Source of the DNA: Megaleporinus macrocephalus
Taxonomy: Eukaryota; Chordata; Actinopteri; Characiformes; Anostomidae
DNA: 64,000 nt
Reading direction: 5' to 3'
Assembly (NCBI GenBank): GCA_021613375.1
Contig: CM038717.1
Location: 34,240,494 to 34,304,493, forward strand
The position numbers and the translations under genes were made by a program. Of this stretch, positions 44,519 to 56,586 are shown piece by piece. The notes under the pieces were generated by a model. That model ran no database searches, was not told where the DNA came from, and saw only the letters and a program-made list of their open reading frames with translations. Numbering within the stretch: position 1 is the stretch's first letter; each line of letters opens with the position of its first letter.

Positions 44519-47500
44519 AAATCATGTGTTACAAAGTTTGAATTGTATGTTACAAAGCCTGAGCTGTATGTTACAAAGTCTGAGCTGTGTGTTACAAATT
44601 TTGAGTTGTACGTAACAAAGTTTAAGGTTTGTGTAGCAAAATTTGCAAAACGTGTGCAGTTTGAAACAAAATGTGAGCTGTAAGAAATACAGTTTCCAAG
44701 TTTGAGTTGTGTGTTTATGTTTTGCGTGACAAAGTTTGAGCTTTGCATAATAAAGTTTGAGCTCTATGTAACAAAGTTTGAGCTGTGTGTAACAAAGTGT
44801 GAGTTCTATGTAACAAAGTTTGAGCTGTGCATAATAAAGTTTGAGCTCTATGTAACAAAGTGTGAGTTCTGTGTAACAAAGTGTGAGTTCTATGTAACAA
44901 AGTTTGAGCTCTATGTAACAAAGTTTGAGCTTTATGTAACAAAATTTGAGCTGTGCATAATAAAGTTTGAGCTGTGCATAATAAAGTTTGAGCTGTGTGT
45001 GACAAAGTTTGAGTTCTGTGTAACAAAGTTTGAGCTGTGTGTGACAAAGTTTGAGTTCTGTGTAACAAAGTTTGAGCTGTGCATAATTAAGTTTGAGCTT
45101 TATGTAACAAAGTTTGAGCTGTGCATAATAAAGTTTGAGCTCTATGTAACAAAGTTTGAGCTGTGCATAATAGAGTTTGAGCTCTGTGTAACAAAGTTTG
45201 AGCTGTGCATAATAAAGTTTGAGCTCTATGTAACAAAGTTTGAGCTGTGCATAATAAAGTTTGAGCTCTGTGTAACAAAGTTTGAGTTCTGTGTAACAAA
45301 GTTTGAGCTGTGCATAATTAAGTTTGAGCTTTATGTAACAAAGTTTGAGCTGTGCATAATAAAGCTTGAGCTCTATGTAACAAAGTTTGAGCTGTGCATA
45401 ATAAAGTTTGAGCTCTGTGTAACAAAGTTTGAGCTGTGCATAATAAAGTTTGAGCTCTATGTAACAAAGTTTGAGCTGTGCATAATAAAGTTTGAGCTCT
45501 GTGTAACAAAGTTTGAGCTGTGCATAATAAAGTTTGAGCTCTATGTAACAAAGTTTGAGCTGTGCGTAACAAAGTGTGAGTTCTATGTAACAAAGTTTGA
45601 GCTGTGCATAATAAAGTTTGAGCTCTATGTAACAAAGTTTGAGCTGTGCATAATAAAGTTTGAGCTCTATGTAACAAAGTTTGAGCTGTGCATAATAAAG
45701 TTTGAGCTCTATGTAACAAAGTTTGAGCTGTGCATAATAAAGTTTGAGCTTTATGTAACAAAGTTTGAGCTGTGCATAATAAAGTTTGAGCTCTATGTAA
45801 CAAAGTTTGAGCTCTATGTAACAAAGTTTGAGCTGTGGATAATAAAGTTTGAGCTCTATGTAACAAAGTTTGAGCTGTGCATAATAAAGTTTGAGCTCTG
45901 TGTAACAAAGTTTGAGCTGTGCATAATAAAGTTTGAGCTCTATGTAACAAAGTTTGAGCTGTGCGTAACAAAGTGTGAGTTCTATGTAACAAAGTTTGAG
46001 CTGTGCATAATAAAGTTTGAGCTCTATGTAACAAAGTTTGAGCTGTGCATAATAAAGTTTGAGCTTTATGTAACAAAGTTTGAGCTGTGCATAATAAAGT
46101 TTGAGCTCTATGTAACAAAGTTTGAGCTGTGCATAATAAAGTTTGAGCTTTATGTAACAAAGTTTGAGCTGTGCATAATAAAGTTTGAGCTCTATGTAAC
46201 AAAGTTTGAGCTCTATGTAACAAAGTTTGAGCTGTGGATAATAAAGTTTGAGCTCTATGTAACAAAGTTTGAGCTTTATGTAACAAAGTTTGAGTTCTGA
46301 GTAACAAAGTGTGAGTTTTGTGTAACAAAGTTTGAGCTGTGTATAAAAGTTTGAGCTCTATGTAACAAAGTTTGAGCTGTGCATAATAAAGTTTGAGCTC
46401 TATGTAACAAAGTTTGAGCTGTGCATAATAAAGTTTGAGCTCTATGTAACAAAGTTTGAGCTGTGCATAATAAAGTTTGAGCTCTATGTAACAAAGTTTG
46501 AGTTCTGTGTAACAAAGTGTGAGTTCTGTGTAACAAAGTTTGAGCTGTGCATAATAAAGTTTGAGCTCTATGTAACGAAGTTTGAGCTGTGCATAATAAA
46601 GTTTGAGCTCTATGTAACAAAGTTTGAGTTCTGTGTAACAAAGTTTGAGTTCTGTGTAACAAAGTGTGAGTTCTGTGTAACAAAGTTTGAGCTGTGCATA
46701 ATAAAGTTTGAGCTCAATGTAACAAAGTTTGAGCTGTGCATAATAAAGTTTGAGCTCTATGTAACAAAGTTTGAGCTGTGCATAATAAAGTTTGAGCTGT
46801 GCATAATAAAGTTTGAGCTCTATGTAACAAAGTTTGAGTTCTGTGTAACAGTTTGAGTTGTGCATAACAAAGTTTGAGCTGTGCATAACAAAGTCTGAGC
46901 TGTGCATAATGAGGTTTGAATTGTGTGTTACCAAGTTTGAGCTGTGTGTAACAAAATTTGAGCTGTGTGCAACAAAGTTTGAGCTGTGTGTAACAAAGTT
47001 TGAGCTGTGCATAATGAAGTTTGAATTGTGTGTTACAAAATTTGAGCTATATGTAACAAAGTCTAAGCTGTGCACAACAAAGCTTGAGCTGTGCAACCTA
47101 AAGTTTGAGTTGTGTGTTACAAAGTGTATGTATCGCGTAACCAAGTTTGAGCTGTGTGCTACATAATTCAAGCTGTATGTAACAAAGTCTAAGCTGTGCA
47201 TAACAAAGTTTGAGCTGTGTGTAACAAAGTTTGAGTTATGTGTTACAAAGTTGATAGCTCACGTACCAAAGTTTGAGCTGTATGTAACAAAGTTTGAGTT
47301 ATGTGTTACAAAGTTGATATCTCATGTAACAAAGTTTGAGCTGTATGTAACAAAGTTTGAGTTATGTGTTACAAAGTTGATATCTCACATAACAAAGTTT
47401 GAGCTGTATGTGACAGTCTGAGCTGTGCATTAAAAAGGTTGTACTCTATATATCAAAGTTTGAGTTGTGTTACAAAGTCTAAACTGTGTGTAACGAAATA

Positions 47501-48180
47501 TGAGCTGGGCATAAGAAAATTTGAATTGTGTTACAAAGCTTAAGCTGTGCAAAACAAAGTTTGAGCTGTGTGTTACAGAATTTAAGCTGCATGTAACAAA
47601 GTCTAAGGTGTGCATAACAAAGCTTGAGCTATGCAAAATAAAATTTGGGTTGTGTTGAAAAGTTTATGTCTCGCGTAACAAAGTTTGAGCTGTGTGTGAC
47701 AAAGTGTGAGGTATGTGTTACAAAGTTCATATCTCACGTAACAAAGTTTGAGCTGTGTGTGACAGTTTGAGCTGTGCATAACAAAGTTTGAGCTCTATAT
47801 ATCAAAGTTTGAGTTGTGTTACAAAGTCTGAGCTGTGTGTAACGAAATATGAGCTGGGCATAACAAAATTTCAATTGTGTGTTACAAAGCTTAAGCTGTG
47901 CAAAACAAATTTTGAGCTGTGTGTTACAAAATTTAAAATGCACGCAAGAAAGTTGGATTGTGGATTACAAATCTAAGCTACGCACAAAGTTTAAATTGCA
48001 CATAGGAACTTTGGAGCTATGTGTTACAAAATTTAAGTTGCACGTAACAGCTTTAATTGTGCGTTACAATGTCTATGCTCTGCGTTGCACGGTTTTCAAA
48101 TTAAGCCTACAAAGTTTGAGCTGTGTGTTACAATGTTTAAACTCTTGTGTTATGAAGTTTGTCTTATGTGTTTACTTCTT
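44519..48180. repeat. 21-bp minisatellite array, ~3.7 kb
   Basis: The monomer caaagtttgagctgtgtgta + a is 21 bases. From about 44730 to 46850 it is organised mainly as 42-base dimers alternating gctctatgtaacaaagtttg and gctgtgcataataaagtttg. Marker variants repeat at 399 bases (19 monomers). The edges (44519-44730 and 46850-48180) are progressively diverged, as expected for an ageing array, with a 63-base form around 47230-47400. Long frames on both strands (532 codons +, 627 codons -) exist only because 21 is divisible by 3. Confidence 0.97.
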
Positions 48181-49415
48181 ATTGTTGTTGCTCCACTCAG
48201 CATGGGCTGCTATAGAGAAGAACACTTGAGAGCAGAACATGGATGGGTCAGTTGGAATGAGAGACAGAGAGAGACGAGGGACAGAGCCTTGGGGTGCTAC
48301 CATGTAACACACACACAGGCACGCACACACGCAGGCAGATGGAGACGATGAGTGAGTGGATGGGGGGAGTAATTAATCCCGGGAAGAGGCTGGCGGATTT
48401 GTGCCATCTCATTACACACGTGCCTCAACCTCACACTGCGACCCTCAGGTAGCAACCGACACCGATAACCACTCAGGCAAACACTAGATAACCCTGAAAT
48501 CCTGCTTCACCCCCTGTGAGTATGTGTGTGTGTGTTTAGACACCAGTGAGGACCCTCAGGGTCGCCTGTACTTCTGGAGAATTATAGGAAATAAATAAAA
48601 CGTGTGTAGTTTTTTATTGTTGATTTTTACACAGTCCTCATTTTTGATCTACTTAATCTCTGAAAGTATTGTAGTTCTTGGTTTTGGTTGTAAACAAAGG
48701 GCTTAAAGCCTTAGATAGAGCCAACAGAAAATTATTCAATATAAATCTTTTATCTCATATCTAGGTCAGACGTTGGCAACCCAGTTCTTAATACAAGCCA
48801 TTTTTTGTCATGTGTCCACAAAAATCAAACCAGCTTGGGAGCCACAACATTTCCTGTCCACTTGATTCACTGTACGGCAGCTGCTTTTCTATTCCAACAA
48901 GATGCTGTTACACCAAAGGAGTACACAGTAAGTTTTATTGTACTGTAATGGAGGATTATTTTATTTTTGCTTAAGGAGGGGCACTAATACGGCCGCATGT
49001 GGCTCCCAACCGCATGTTGCCAACCCCTCACCTACAGAGCCAAGTTCACTGTGCCATTTGTTAGGACATCAGAAGCTGAGCAAGGGCCTAATATTCAGAT
49101 TAACCACTAATAATTGAGAACTGGTGTGGTTTTTCTGTAACCCCCTGTAACCATGAGTGTTAGTCTAACCAATATGTATTAGTCAGATGCTAGAAATGGA
49201 TAACACTCTACCATCTTGTGGTTGGAATAGTGTATTGGGTGATGCTGCTGCTCTCTATGCTGTAGACTGGGGTTCAATTCCCCATCTGGGGAATTACACC
49301 ATGGCACTGATTTGAGTGTGAATCTATCCCTGCAGATCACATACACCTATACATGCCGATGGTCTTTCCTGGGACGAATAGGATCACAGCTAGATATTTC
49401 CAACACGGGTTGGAA
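48181..49415. other. Intronic DNA, no recognised feature
   Basis: Short CA/GT runs near 48308 and 48523; no gene. Confidence 0.35.
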
Positions 49416-49417
49416 GA

Positions 49418-49706
49418 CGGGACGGCACTGTGATGTAGTGGTTAGCGCTGTCGCCTCACAGTAAGATGATCCGGGTTGAATTCCTAGTCCGGGCCGTTCT
49501 TTGTGGAGTTCGCATGTTCTCCCCGTGCTTGAGTGGGTTTCCTCTCAAAGTCCAAACACATGCATGTTAGGGTTGATTGGTCACTCTAAATTGCCTGTGA
49601 TTGTGTGTTGGCCATGCAATGGACTGGCGACCTGTCCATGGTGTACCATGACGTTGGAATTGGCTCCAGACACCGTGTGACCCCGACTAGTAGAAGATAA
49701 TGGATG
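49418..49706 (+). mobile_element. tRNA-derived SINE with L2-type tail
   Basis: The head gatgtagtggttagcgctgt + cgcctcac resembles a tRNA A box and ccgggttgaattcc a B box. The body has gttcgcatgttctccccgtg and gtgggtttcctct; the tail matches 1-150 (ggccatgcaatggactggcg...gataatggatgg). Confidence 0.85.
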
Positions 49707-49970
49707 GTTGGAAGACCAAGACTTCTAAGTACCACCCTGGACTAATTCCCCAGACTAGAACCCAATTGACGGTATGTGGGACCACCTGGATTGTTGCCCT
49801 AAAGCACAGTATATGAATGTGATTGCAGTCAGCCTGGCATCAGATATCCGTGACAACCTACCAGGACCTTAAGGTGTCTTCAGGACTGTCTAGCTGCGAT
49901 CCGTGCTGTATAATGTGACTCGACTGTGTATGTCTGTTACAAGCCTCAGATAAAACATGGAAAACTTTTC
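49707..49970 (+). pseudogene. Tc1-like transposase C-terminal fragment
   Basis: A plus frame near 49745-49870 reads PD*NPIDGMWDHLDCC, matching SPDLNPIEHMWDHL of Tc1 elements, then SLASDIRDNLPGP. The Leu codon is a stop and the catalytic Glu position reads Asp. It directly abuts the SINE, whose insertion may have removed the rest. Confidence 0.75.
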
Positions 49971-50170
49971 CAAGCTCTAACCATCTATACCTAATCTAGA
50001 CTGTCCAAGAATCAGCTCGAACTGCAGGCCCAGCTTTCTAGTTAGGGTTCACCGCGGGTTGGCATGCGTGCCCAAGCGGCAAACAAAAGTAATGTAGGGT
50101 CCTAATGAGCTGCGAACACACACAGACACACTTACACACTCACAAATCCATTCAGTTCACACCCAGGAGA

Positions 50171-50172
50171 CT

Positions 50173-50200
<28 letters not shown>
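50171..50200. repeat. (CA)n microsatellite
   Basis: About 14 CA units. Confidence 0.93.
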
Positions 50201-50204
<4 letters not shown>

Positions 50205-50303
50205 GGGCATTAGCTCATGAATCAGAAGCAGAAGAAAAAAGGAAGGACAGCATTGTTCCGCATACATAAGCTGTGTTTATATATAGAAAGAGTGGGCTAC
50301 GGA

Positions 50304-50310
50304 GATGATG

Positions 50311-50342
<32 letters not shown>

Positions 50343-50350
50343 GGTGATAA
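50304..50350. repeat. (GAT)n microsatellite
   Basis: Fifteen near-perfect gat units with two ggt changes. Confidence 0.95.
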
Positions 50351-50534
50351 TAGGAGGAGGGTGAATATTAAAAGGCCTGAGTCATTACAAGAACATTGTA
50401 CTCGATCGCAGGTGAGAGCGGATACAGGCCCACCGAGAGAGCGTGGGGGGGGTTCACTCCACTCTACAGCATACACAAAAATGATGGCGTTGGCATGGCA
50501 ACAGGTAGCAAGCCAGCACACACTGATGAAAGTC

Positions 50535-51455
50535 AAGGCCTCAGGCGAGAGAGAGAAAGAGAAAGAGAGAGAGAGCCGTTGACAGATAGAAAAGAAGGGA
50601 AGAACAGAGAAGGAGAGTGTGAGACAGTGACAGAGAGAAATAGAGAGAGTGAAAAAAGAAAGAGAGAGAGAGGGAGAAAAAGATACAGAGAGACTATGGG
50701 AGAGAAAGAGATACAGAGAGACTGAGAGAGAAAGAGAGGGAGAAAGAGATACAGAGAGACTATGGAAGAGAAAGAGATACAGAGAGACTGAGAGAGAAAG
50801 AGAGGGAGAAACAGATACAGAGAGACTATGGAAGAGAAAGAGATACAGAGAGACTGAGAGAGAAAGAGAGGGAGAAACAGATACAGAGAGACTATGGGAG
50901 AGAAATAGATTCAGAGAGACTGAGAGAAAGAAAGAGAGGGAGAACAGATACAGAGAGACTATGGTAAAGAAAGAGATTCAGAGAGACTGAGAGAGAAAGA
51001 GAAACAGATACAGAGAGACTATGGGAGAGAAAGAGATACAGAGAGAGAGAAAGAAAGAGAAGGAGAAACAGATACAGAGAGACTATGGGAGAGAAAGAGA
51101 TACAGAGAGACAGAGAGAAAGAGAGGGAGAACAGATACAGAGAGACTATGGGAGAGAAGGATTGACAGAGAGAGAGAGAGAGTGACAGACAGAGAAAGAG
51201 AGCAGAGACAGAGTAACAGATTGAGAGATTACGAGAAAGATTGACAGAGAGAAGGGAGTGACAGATAGAGAGGGAGAGAGAGACTGATGGCGAGAGAGTG
51301 AGCAAGAAAGGGAAAGAGACACTATAAGAGAGAACGACAGACCGAGAGAGAGAAGAGAGAGAGATGCAGATATAGACAAACTCAGAGACAAAGGCTGACA
51401 GAGGAAGAGCAGAGATACAGAGAACGGAGAGAGTAGAAGAGAGAAGAGAGGATAT
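50535..51455. repeat. GA-rich block with ~66-bp minisatellite
   Basis: Over 900 bases of nearly pure purine on the + strand. From about 50690 to 51160 units of about 55-69 bases are visible, each containing gagagactatgg(g/a)agagaa and agagatacagagagactgag. Frames on either strand (REREREGE.., SLSLSL..) are low-complexity artefacts. Confidence 0.95.
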
Positions 51456-51753
51456 GTGAGTCTCAGCATCAGATCAGCCTCTCATGGGGGGTTTAGGGTG
51501 AAATACACTGAAACACTCACACTCACCCATGTGTGCGCACACACACAGCTTATATTCACTCACACAAGTACTCACACACACACACACTACTTGTATCTGC
51601 ATGTGTGTATGACTGTACACAGCCTGCAGTCATTGGTGTGTGTGATAGTTGTTAACACTTGGAACTCGCCGTTACAGGAGGGTAGTTTTATTAAATAAGC
51701 TCAGTAGGACGGAGAAAAGGGGGCTCCTTTCTGTTCAGTCAGCCTTTTTATCC

Positions 51754-52113
51754 TTAAAGGAGCAATATGTAAGATTAGCAAACCTGTCAAATTCATACTT
51801 CACACAGTCTCTCCTCCTCCCTGTTCACTCGCCAACAGCATGTCCAGCGGTGGAAAGCATCCCTAACATTAACTCCCTGCTACAATGACTCACTATCTCT
51901 ACAGGTAAAGTGTGGTACCACAAGACAGGATGGCCCGGGGCTAGCTGGTTACCTTCGGTAGGTATCTCTGTAACATGATACTCAGATGTCTTTGACATAC
52001 CATTAAAACTGTCACCTCTTTATATTCTGTTAATAAATGTAGTTTATTTTGGAATATTTCAAACTGTTAACAGTCTTACAAATTCATTGCCATTTCACAT
52101 ATTGCTCCTTTAA
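51754..52113. mobile_element. MITE with TTAA duplication and 13-bp terminal inverted repeats
   Basis: ttaa + aggagcaatatgt at the left and acatattgctcct + ttaa at the right are perfect mirror termini. TTAA target duplication is used by piggyBac and Kolobok superfamilies. The interior is non-coding. Confidence 0.85.
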
Positions 52114-52220
52114 AATCCAAGAACCTGAAACCAGCATGTTGCAACATTTACAGCTGCCTTGTACTTTGGAACGATGCACCTCACAGATCAAACACATATC
52201 ACAACACTCAGCAGAGCTGT

Positions 52221-52890
52221 CCCTTACAAAAAAGAAGTTTATTTAAGTGTACCATTAGTTTACTGGTTAGTTAGTTTAGTTATACTGACAAGTATAGAAC
52301 AGTCTAAGTATATTTGGTCTTTACTTGTACTTAATCTTTTGATTGAGATAGTAGAAGTAAGTATTCTTGCTCTGCACAAAAACACATCCAGTACAATATT
52401 TATTTAAAATTTGATTTATAAAGATTTAAAAAGATACAAATATGTTTCTTAATCTGAGTGTGTCTTGTTTATTTTACGTGTCCACTGTTGAGTAAGTAAA
52501 CGTTGTTAAGTTCTATTTTAAGTAGAAAAAAAAACCCTTAAACCTTATACTTTAAAGTACAACAATAATTTAAGCAGTAAGTTATAAGTATTATGTTAAG
52601 TTCACTAAAAGAGAACTTACAAGCTAGTAAACTAACAGTAAACCCTTATGTTTATTTTTAGTGTTGCAGTACAAAAGATGTAAACTAGTTGTATTCTTGG
52701 TTTACTACTCTTACACTTAAAGTGTACTTAAAAGTATACTTTTAAAAACTAGAAAGTGGGCCAATTTAGTCCCAAGAAGTATTAAAATAGTACATATACG
52801 AGTGTACTACTAGTACAAAGACATTAGTATAGTAACTGCATTAAGTATACTTAATAAAATTAACTTTAAGTATAATTTTTTCTGTAAGGG
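52221..52890. mobile_element. MITE with cccttaca termini
   Basis: Left end cccttacaaaaaagaa and right end ttttttctgtaaggg are inverted repeats. The interior is rich in aagtatactt-type palindromic words. A second copy is at 54935-55609. Confidence 0.85.
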
Positions 52891-53779
52891 GTCTTCACCA
52901 GAGTGGTTTTTACTGCAAGTAATCCAGCTCCTAATATGAACCAAAATCAGCTCAGCATCGACAGCACACGTCATGTGTTTGGGTTCTACATGCTCTCCTG
53001 ATGTCTCTGCTGCACATGCAGCGAATGATCTGAGCACTATTTGTCTTCAATACATTCAGAGAAACCAAGAGATCCTCTGTTTACACCATATTTAGGATGA
53101 CTGGAGTCGGAAAAGCGGAAGGAGGAGTGAATTCAGAGCACATGGCGTGATCATGTGGCTCAGTTGTTATTGCTACATGGGGGAGGGGCTGATCAGACTA
53201 CAGAGAGATGCCACAACTGCTTGCCCAATATGGGCGGAGCGACAAGGCCATAAGAATCAGAGGACATAACTAGCACAATCACAACCATGTCCCCAGTACC
53301 CGTGAAGAAAGATATACATGCCCAGTTTACTCTGTTTGTCAGACTGGTATTATATTATAGTGTAAACAGTCTCCTCTATTAACTCCACAGAATCCATAAC
53401 TGTTTTATAACCAAGTTTGTTCCAGATAGCACCTCCTTTTCTCCCTTCAGCAAAACTCTACCAATCAGAGGTCTATACAAACTTAGAACACCCCAATATA
53501 AACACTTCTTCATTCGTTTTCTCTAGCCAAGGTAGATAAACACTGCGTGGTGACTGTACGGCCCACTGTGTATGTGTCTATGCTGGAGCTTTGTTCCTCA
53601 GTGTGTTTGTTCAGTACTCGGCGCACAGTGTGTTGTATTGAATTTGATAAATTGTGAGTCATGACATATTCTCCACTCAATCTCCGGCTCAATCCAAGCT
53701 AAATAAATTAACAAGACTGGCTAATATACGTCCTTTAAACCAGCTAGATTGTAATAATCTAATTTAAAAAAATAGAATA

Positions 53780-53905
53780 GAATAGAATTCAGAATTCATT
53801 TGCACACAGCAGAATTTGACCTCCGCATTTACATCATCCATGCAGTGAAACACTCACATCCACACTCACTAAGGAGGCAGTGAGCAGCTCAAGGGCTCTG
53901 CTTCG
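53780..53905 (-). repeat. SINE 3' fragment
   Basis: agaatttgacctccgcattt...cactaaggaggcagtgagca matches the tail of the SINE at 41745-41985. Confidence 0.65.
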
Positions 53906-54147
53906 TTCTTTGTAGGTAATTTGCTATAGAACTGGACTCGGAATCGGCCAGTACTGAAAATATGAGCTTGTTTTCAGTCTGAAAAGATCTGTAGTAAACT
54001 GTCCCATCTAAGAGGGGTATTTAGTTTTATTTTTTTCTTTTCTTTCTTGTATTTAACAATTTATTTTTGTTTATTTTTTTGTCTTAAATGAGAAAATATT
54101 TACCAAAATAAGTAAGCTGTAATTTAACAAGATTTGTTTGTAAAATT

Positions 54148-54714
54148 AGGGTGTGTCCGAAATCGGCTAGTATATCTGAATACTTGGTAGGCATTGAGTA
54201 GTAGGTGAACGGTACCCGGATAACCTACTGAATCGGCAGCCATTGTTATGTAGGCGACCGCAGCACCCTGTGCTATCCCATGATTCATCTGGAGCCATGG
54301 ATAAATTCAAAGTGGAGGGAAAGGAACGTTTGCTGTGTGTACGTAGCTACAGCTAGTGAACTGCTGCTACAGAAGTTAGCGCTACTGCTGAGGTAAACAA
54401 TTAATAAATTCCTCCTTTTCTGAGCTACAGCTCGACACCGTGTGAGTACATATTCAGACAAAACGCAAATCAGTGTCACAAAAACATCTAAATCTGTCAG
54501 TAAACGAGCTTTTAAATGAATAGCAGGACTTTTACGGTGGTGGTCTGACGTCTCGTGTCACAGGACGCTAGCAATATGGTGGACGTAGTGCATCCAAGCT
54601 TGTGTGGCTACTAAAACGTGCCTACTGAAATTACCTACTAGTCTGCCACTCTAGCAGTACGTACTGACTCTAATCTAGTACCTACTGACTAGTAGGCGAT
54701 TTCGTTCGCACCCT
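54148..54714. mobile_element. MITE with agggtg(t/c)g termini
   Basis: agggtgtgtccgaaatcg at the left and cgatttcgttcgcaccct at the right are inverted repeats, followed inward by related ctagta / tagtag words. No coding potential; target duplication not evident. Confidence 0.85.
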
Positions 54715-54934
54715 TTTGACGTTTCTGATCACTAAGTGCGGTGACATCACTTCCGGTTTCACTTCCTGTTCCCCCCCTGAAGTTCGGCAGCGAAGAAAAC
54801 CAGCCTGATATGAGTATATGGTCTGAAAATAATCTCCTTGCATTGTTGTGAAGTATCATAGAGGCAGTGCTGTAAACTAATCTGGGATTAAAACCCATTG
54901 CAGTTCATAAATTAGCAATGATGATACACTAAAC

Positions 54935-55609
54935 ACAGTTATACTTAAGTGTACTTGGGTTATACTGACAAGTATATAGAACAGTCCAAGTATATTCAGC
55001 CTTTACTTGTACTTCATCTTTGGTTAAGATATACTTAAGAAAAGTATAAGTAAGTATTCTTGTCCTCCACAAAAAGGCATCCAGTACAATACTTTTTGGA
55101 AATTTTATTGATAAAGATTTATAAAGATACAAATATGTTTTCTAATCTGAGTATGTCTTGTTAATTTTATGTGTGTCCACTAGTAAGTAAATAAATGTTA
55201 AAGTAGAAAATACCCATAAACCCAGTCATATACTTTAAAGTATTATGATAAGTTCACTTAAAGGAAACTTACACGTATACTTTTGAAGATGAATTAACAA
55301 ACTAGTAAACTAACATTAAACCCATAAGTTTACTTTTAGTGTAGATGCAGCACAAAAGATGTAAACTAGTTGTGTATATGAAGTTTACTACTCTTACACT
55401 TAAAATGTACATAAAAGTATACTTATATAAACTAGAAAGTGGGCCAATTTAGTCCCAAGAAGTATTAAAATAGTACATATACAAGTGTACTACTAGTACA
55501 ATGATATTAGTATACTAACTACATGAAGTATACTTGAAAAATATACTTTACCTTTACTCAAGTTTATTTAATAAAATTAACTTTAAGTATACCTATTTTC
55601 TGTAAGGGC
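54935..55609. mobile_element. Second copy of the cccttaca MITE, left end lost
   Basis: Nearly collinear with 52260-52890 (ttatactgacaagtatagaa; gggccaatttagtcccaaga), and keeps the right terminus ttctgtaaggg. It also has an extra segment near 55540-55575. Confidence 0.85.
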
Positions 55610-55754
55610 TAAGTAACTATTGGCTGTTGTGGTTTAGCTTGTTCCTATGAAACTGAATCAGAGATTTTTGCTCTGGTGTTCTCGCAGTCCGCCCTACCCA
55701 CTATGCAGTCCTACCTAAACCCCCCCTATAATATCCCTTTCTCCCTTCTTCCTC

Positions 55755-55800
55755 CCTCTCTCTCTATCTTTATCTCTCTCTCTCTCTCTCTCTCTTTCTT
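55755..55800. repeat. (TC)n microsatellite
   Basis: Pyrimidine run, partly pure TC. Confidence 0.93.
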
Positions 55801-56366
55801 TAGACGGACGCTTAAAGATCTGTTCTTTACGGTGAATTCATGAGCGAGGGGAGAGAGAGTGGGAGGACGAGAAACTGCGAGTGTGGAGTGACATATATAG
55901 AGGGAGATGGATGCAGATAAGGTATGGCTGAAGGGAATAAAAATACAGCTAAAAAGGAGAGAAAGAAAGAGGAGAGCAACGGCTACTGCAGATAGGTAAT
56001 AAATGGCTGTGGCCGAACAAGCAGACAGACTGATACTAGCAGTGGGACCTTTTTTATGTTTACTAAACCCATTTTTAACTAAATCAAAGCCTGATTCCAA
56101 GATTCACTGATTCATATTAGATAAGCTTCATTACCAGTGACTCAGTGATAAAGCTGCTGAATTTACGAAAGCAGTTAGCATTAATAAAACACACATACAA
56201 ACACACACTTACACCTGGTCATGACATGTGACTGGTATATGTATTGTATGCTGATAATATTTTAGTCACACGCATTACACTCACTAAATTTACTTACTCA
56301 CTGAACTCACTTCAACTTATTATACTTTGTATATTTTCAACTTATAGTATTATACTTTGTATATTT

Positions 56367-56367
<1 letters not shown>

Positions 56368-56460
<93 letters not shown>

Positions 56461-56468
56461 TTTTTTTT
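56368..56468. repeat. (TA)n then poly-T
   Basis: About 37 TA units followed by about 26 T. Confidence 0.97.
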
Positions 56469-56586
56469 CTTTTTTTGTTATCTTTATCTTTTGGTGAATG
56501 TAGGAACAGCAAAGTAAGAATTTCATTGTACAGTGTAACTATCTGTTCTGCTGTACATATGACAATAAAATTCTTGAATCTTGAAT
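56469..56586 (+). mobile_element. LINE 3' terminus
   Basis: aagaatttcattgtacagtg, tgtacatatgacaataaaat and cttgaatcttgaatct form a typical 3' end of a fish non-LTR retrotransposon with a short tandem tail. Confidence 0.6.

Noticed and set aside
44702..46300. 532-codon + strand open frame as a gene
   Set aside because: It is wholly the 21-bp minisatellite; the opposite strand is just as open and there is no non-repeat domain.
45318..47201. 627-codon minus-strand open frame as a gene
   Set aside because: Same array; the peptide changes heptad register wherever a monomer loses or gains bases, as expected of non-coding repeats.
44519..48180. CRISPR-like array
   Set aside because: No unique spacers: repeats are contiguous 21-mers in a vertebrate intron.
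50217..50990. Acidic/RE-rich and (DDDD) open frames
   Set aside because: Low-complexity translations of (GAT)n and (GA)n tracts.
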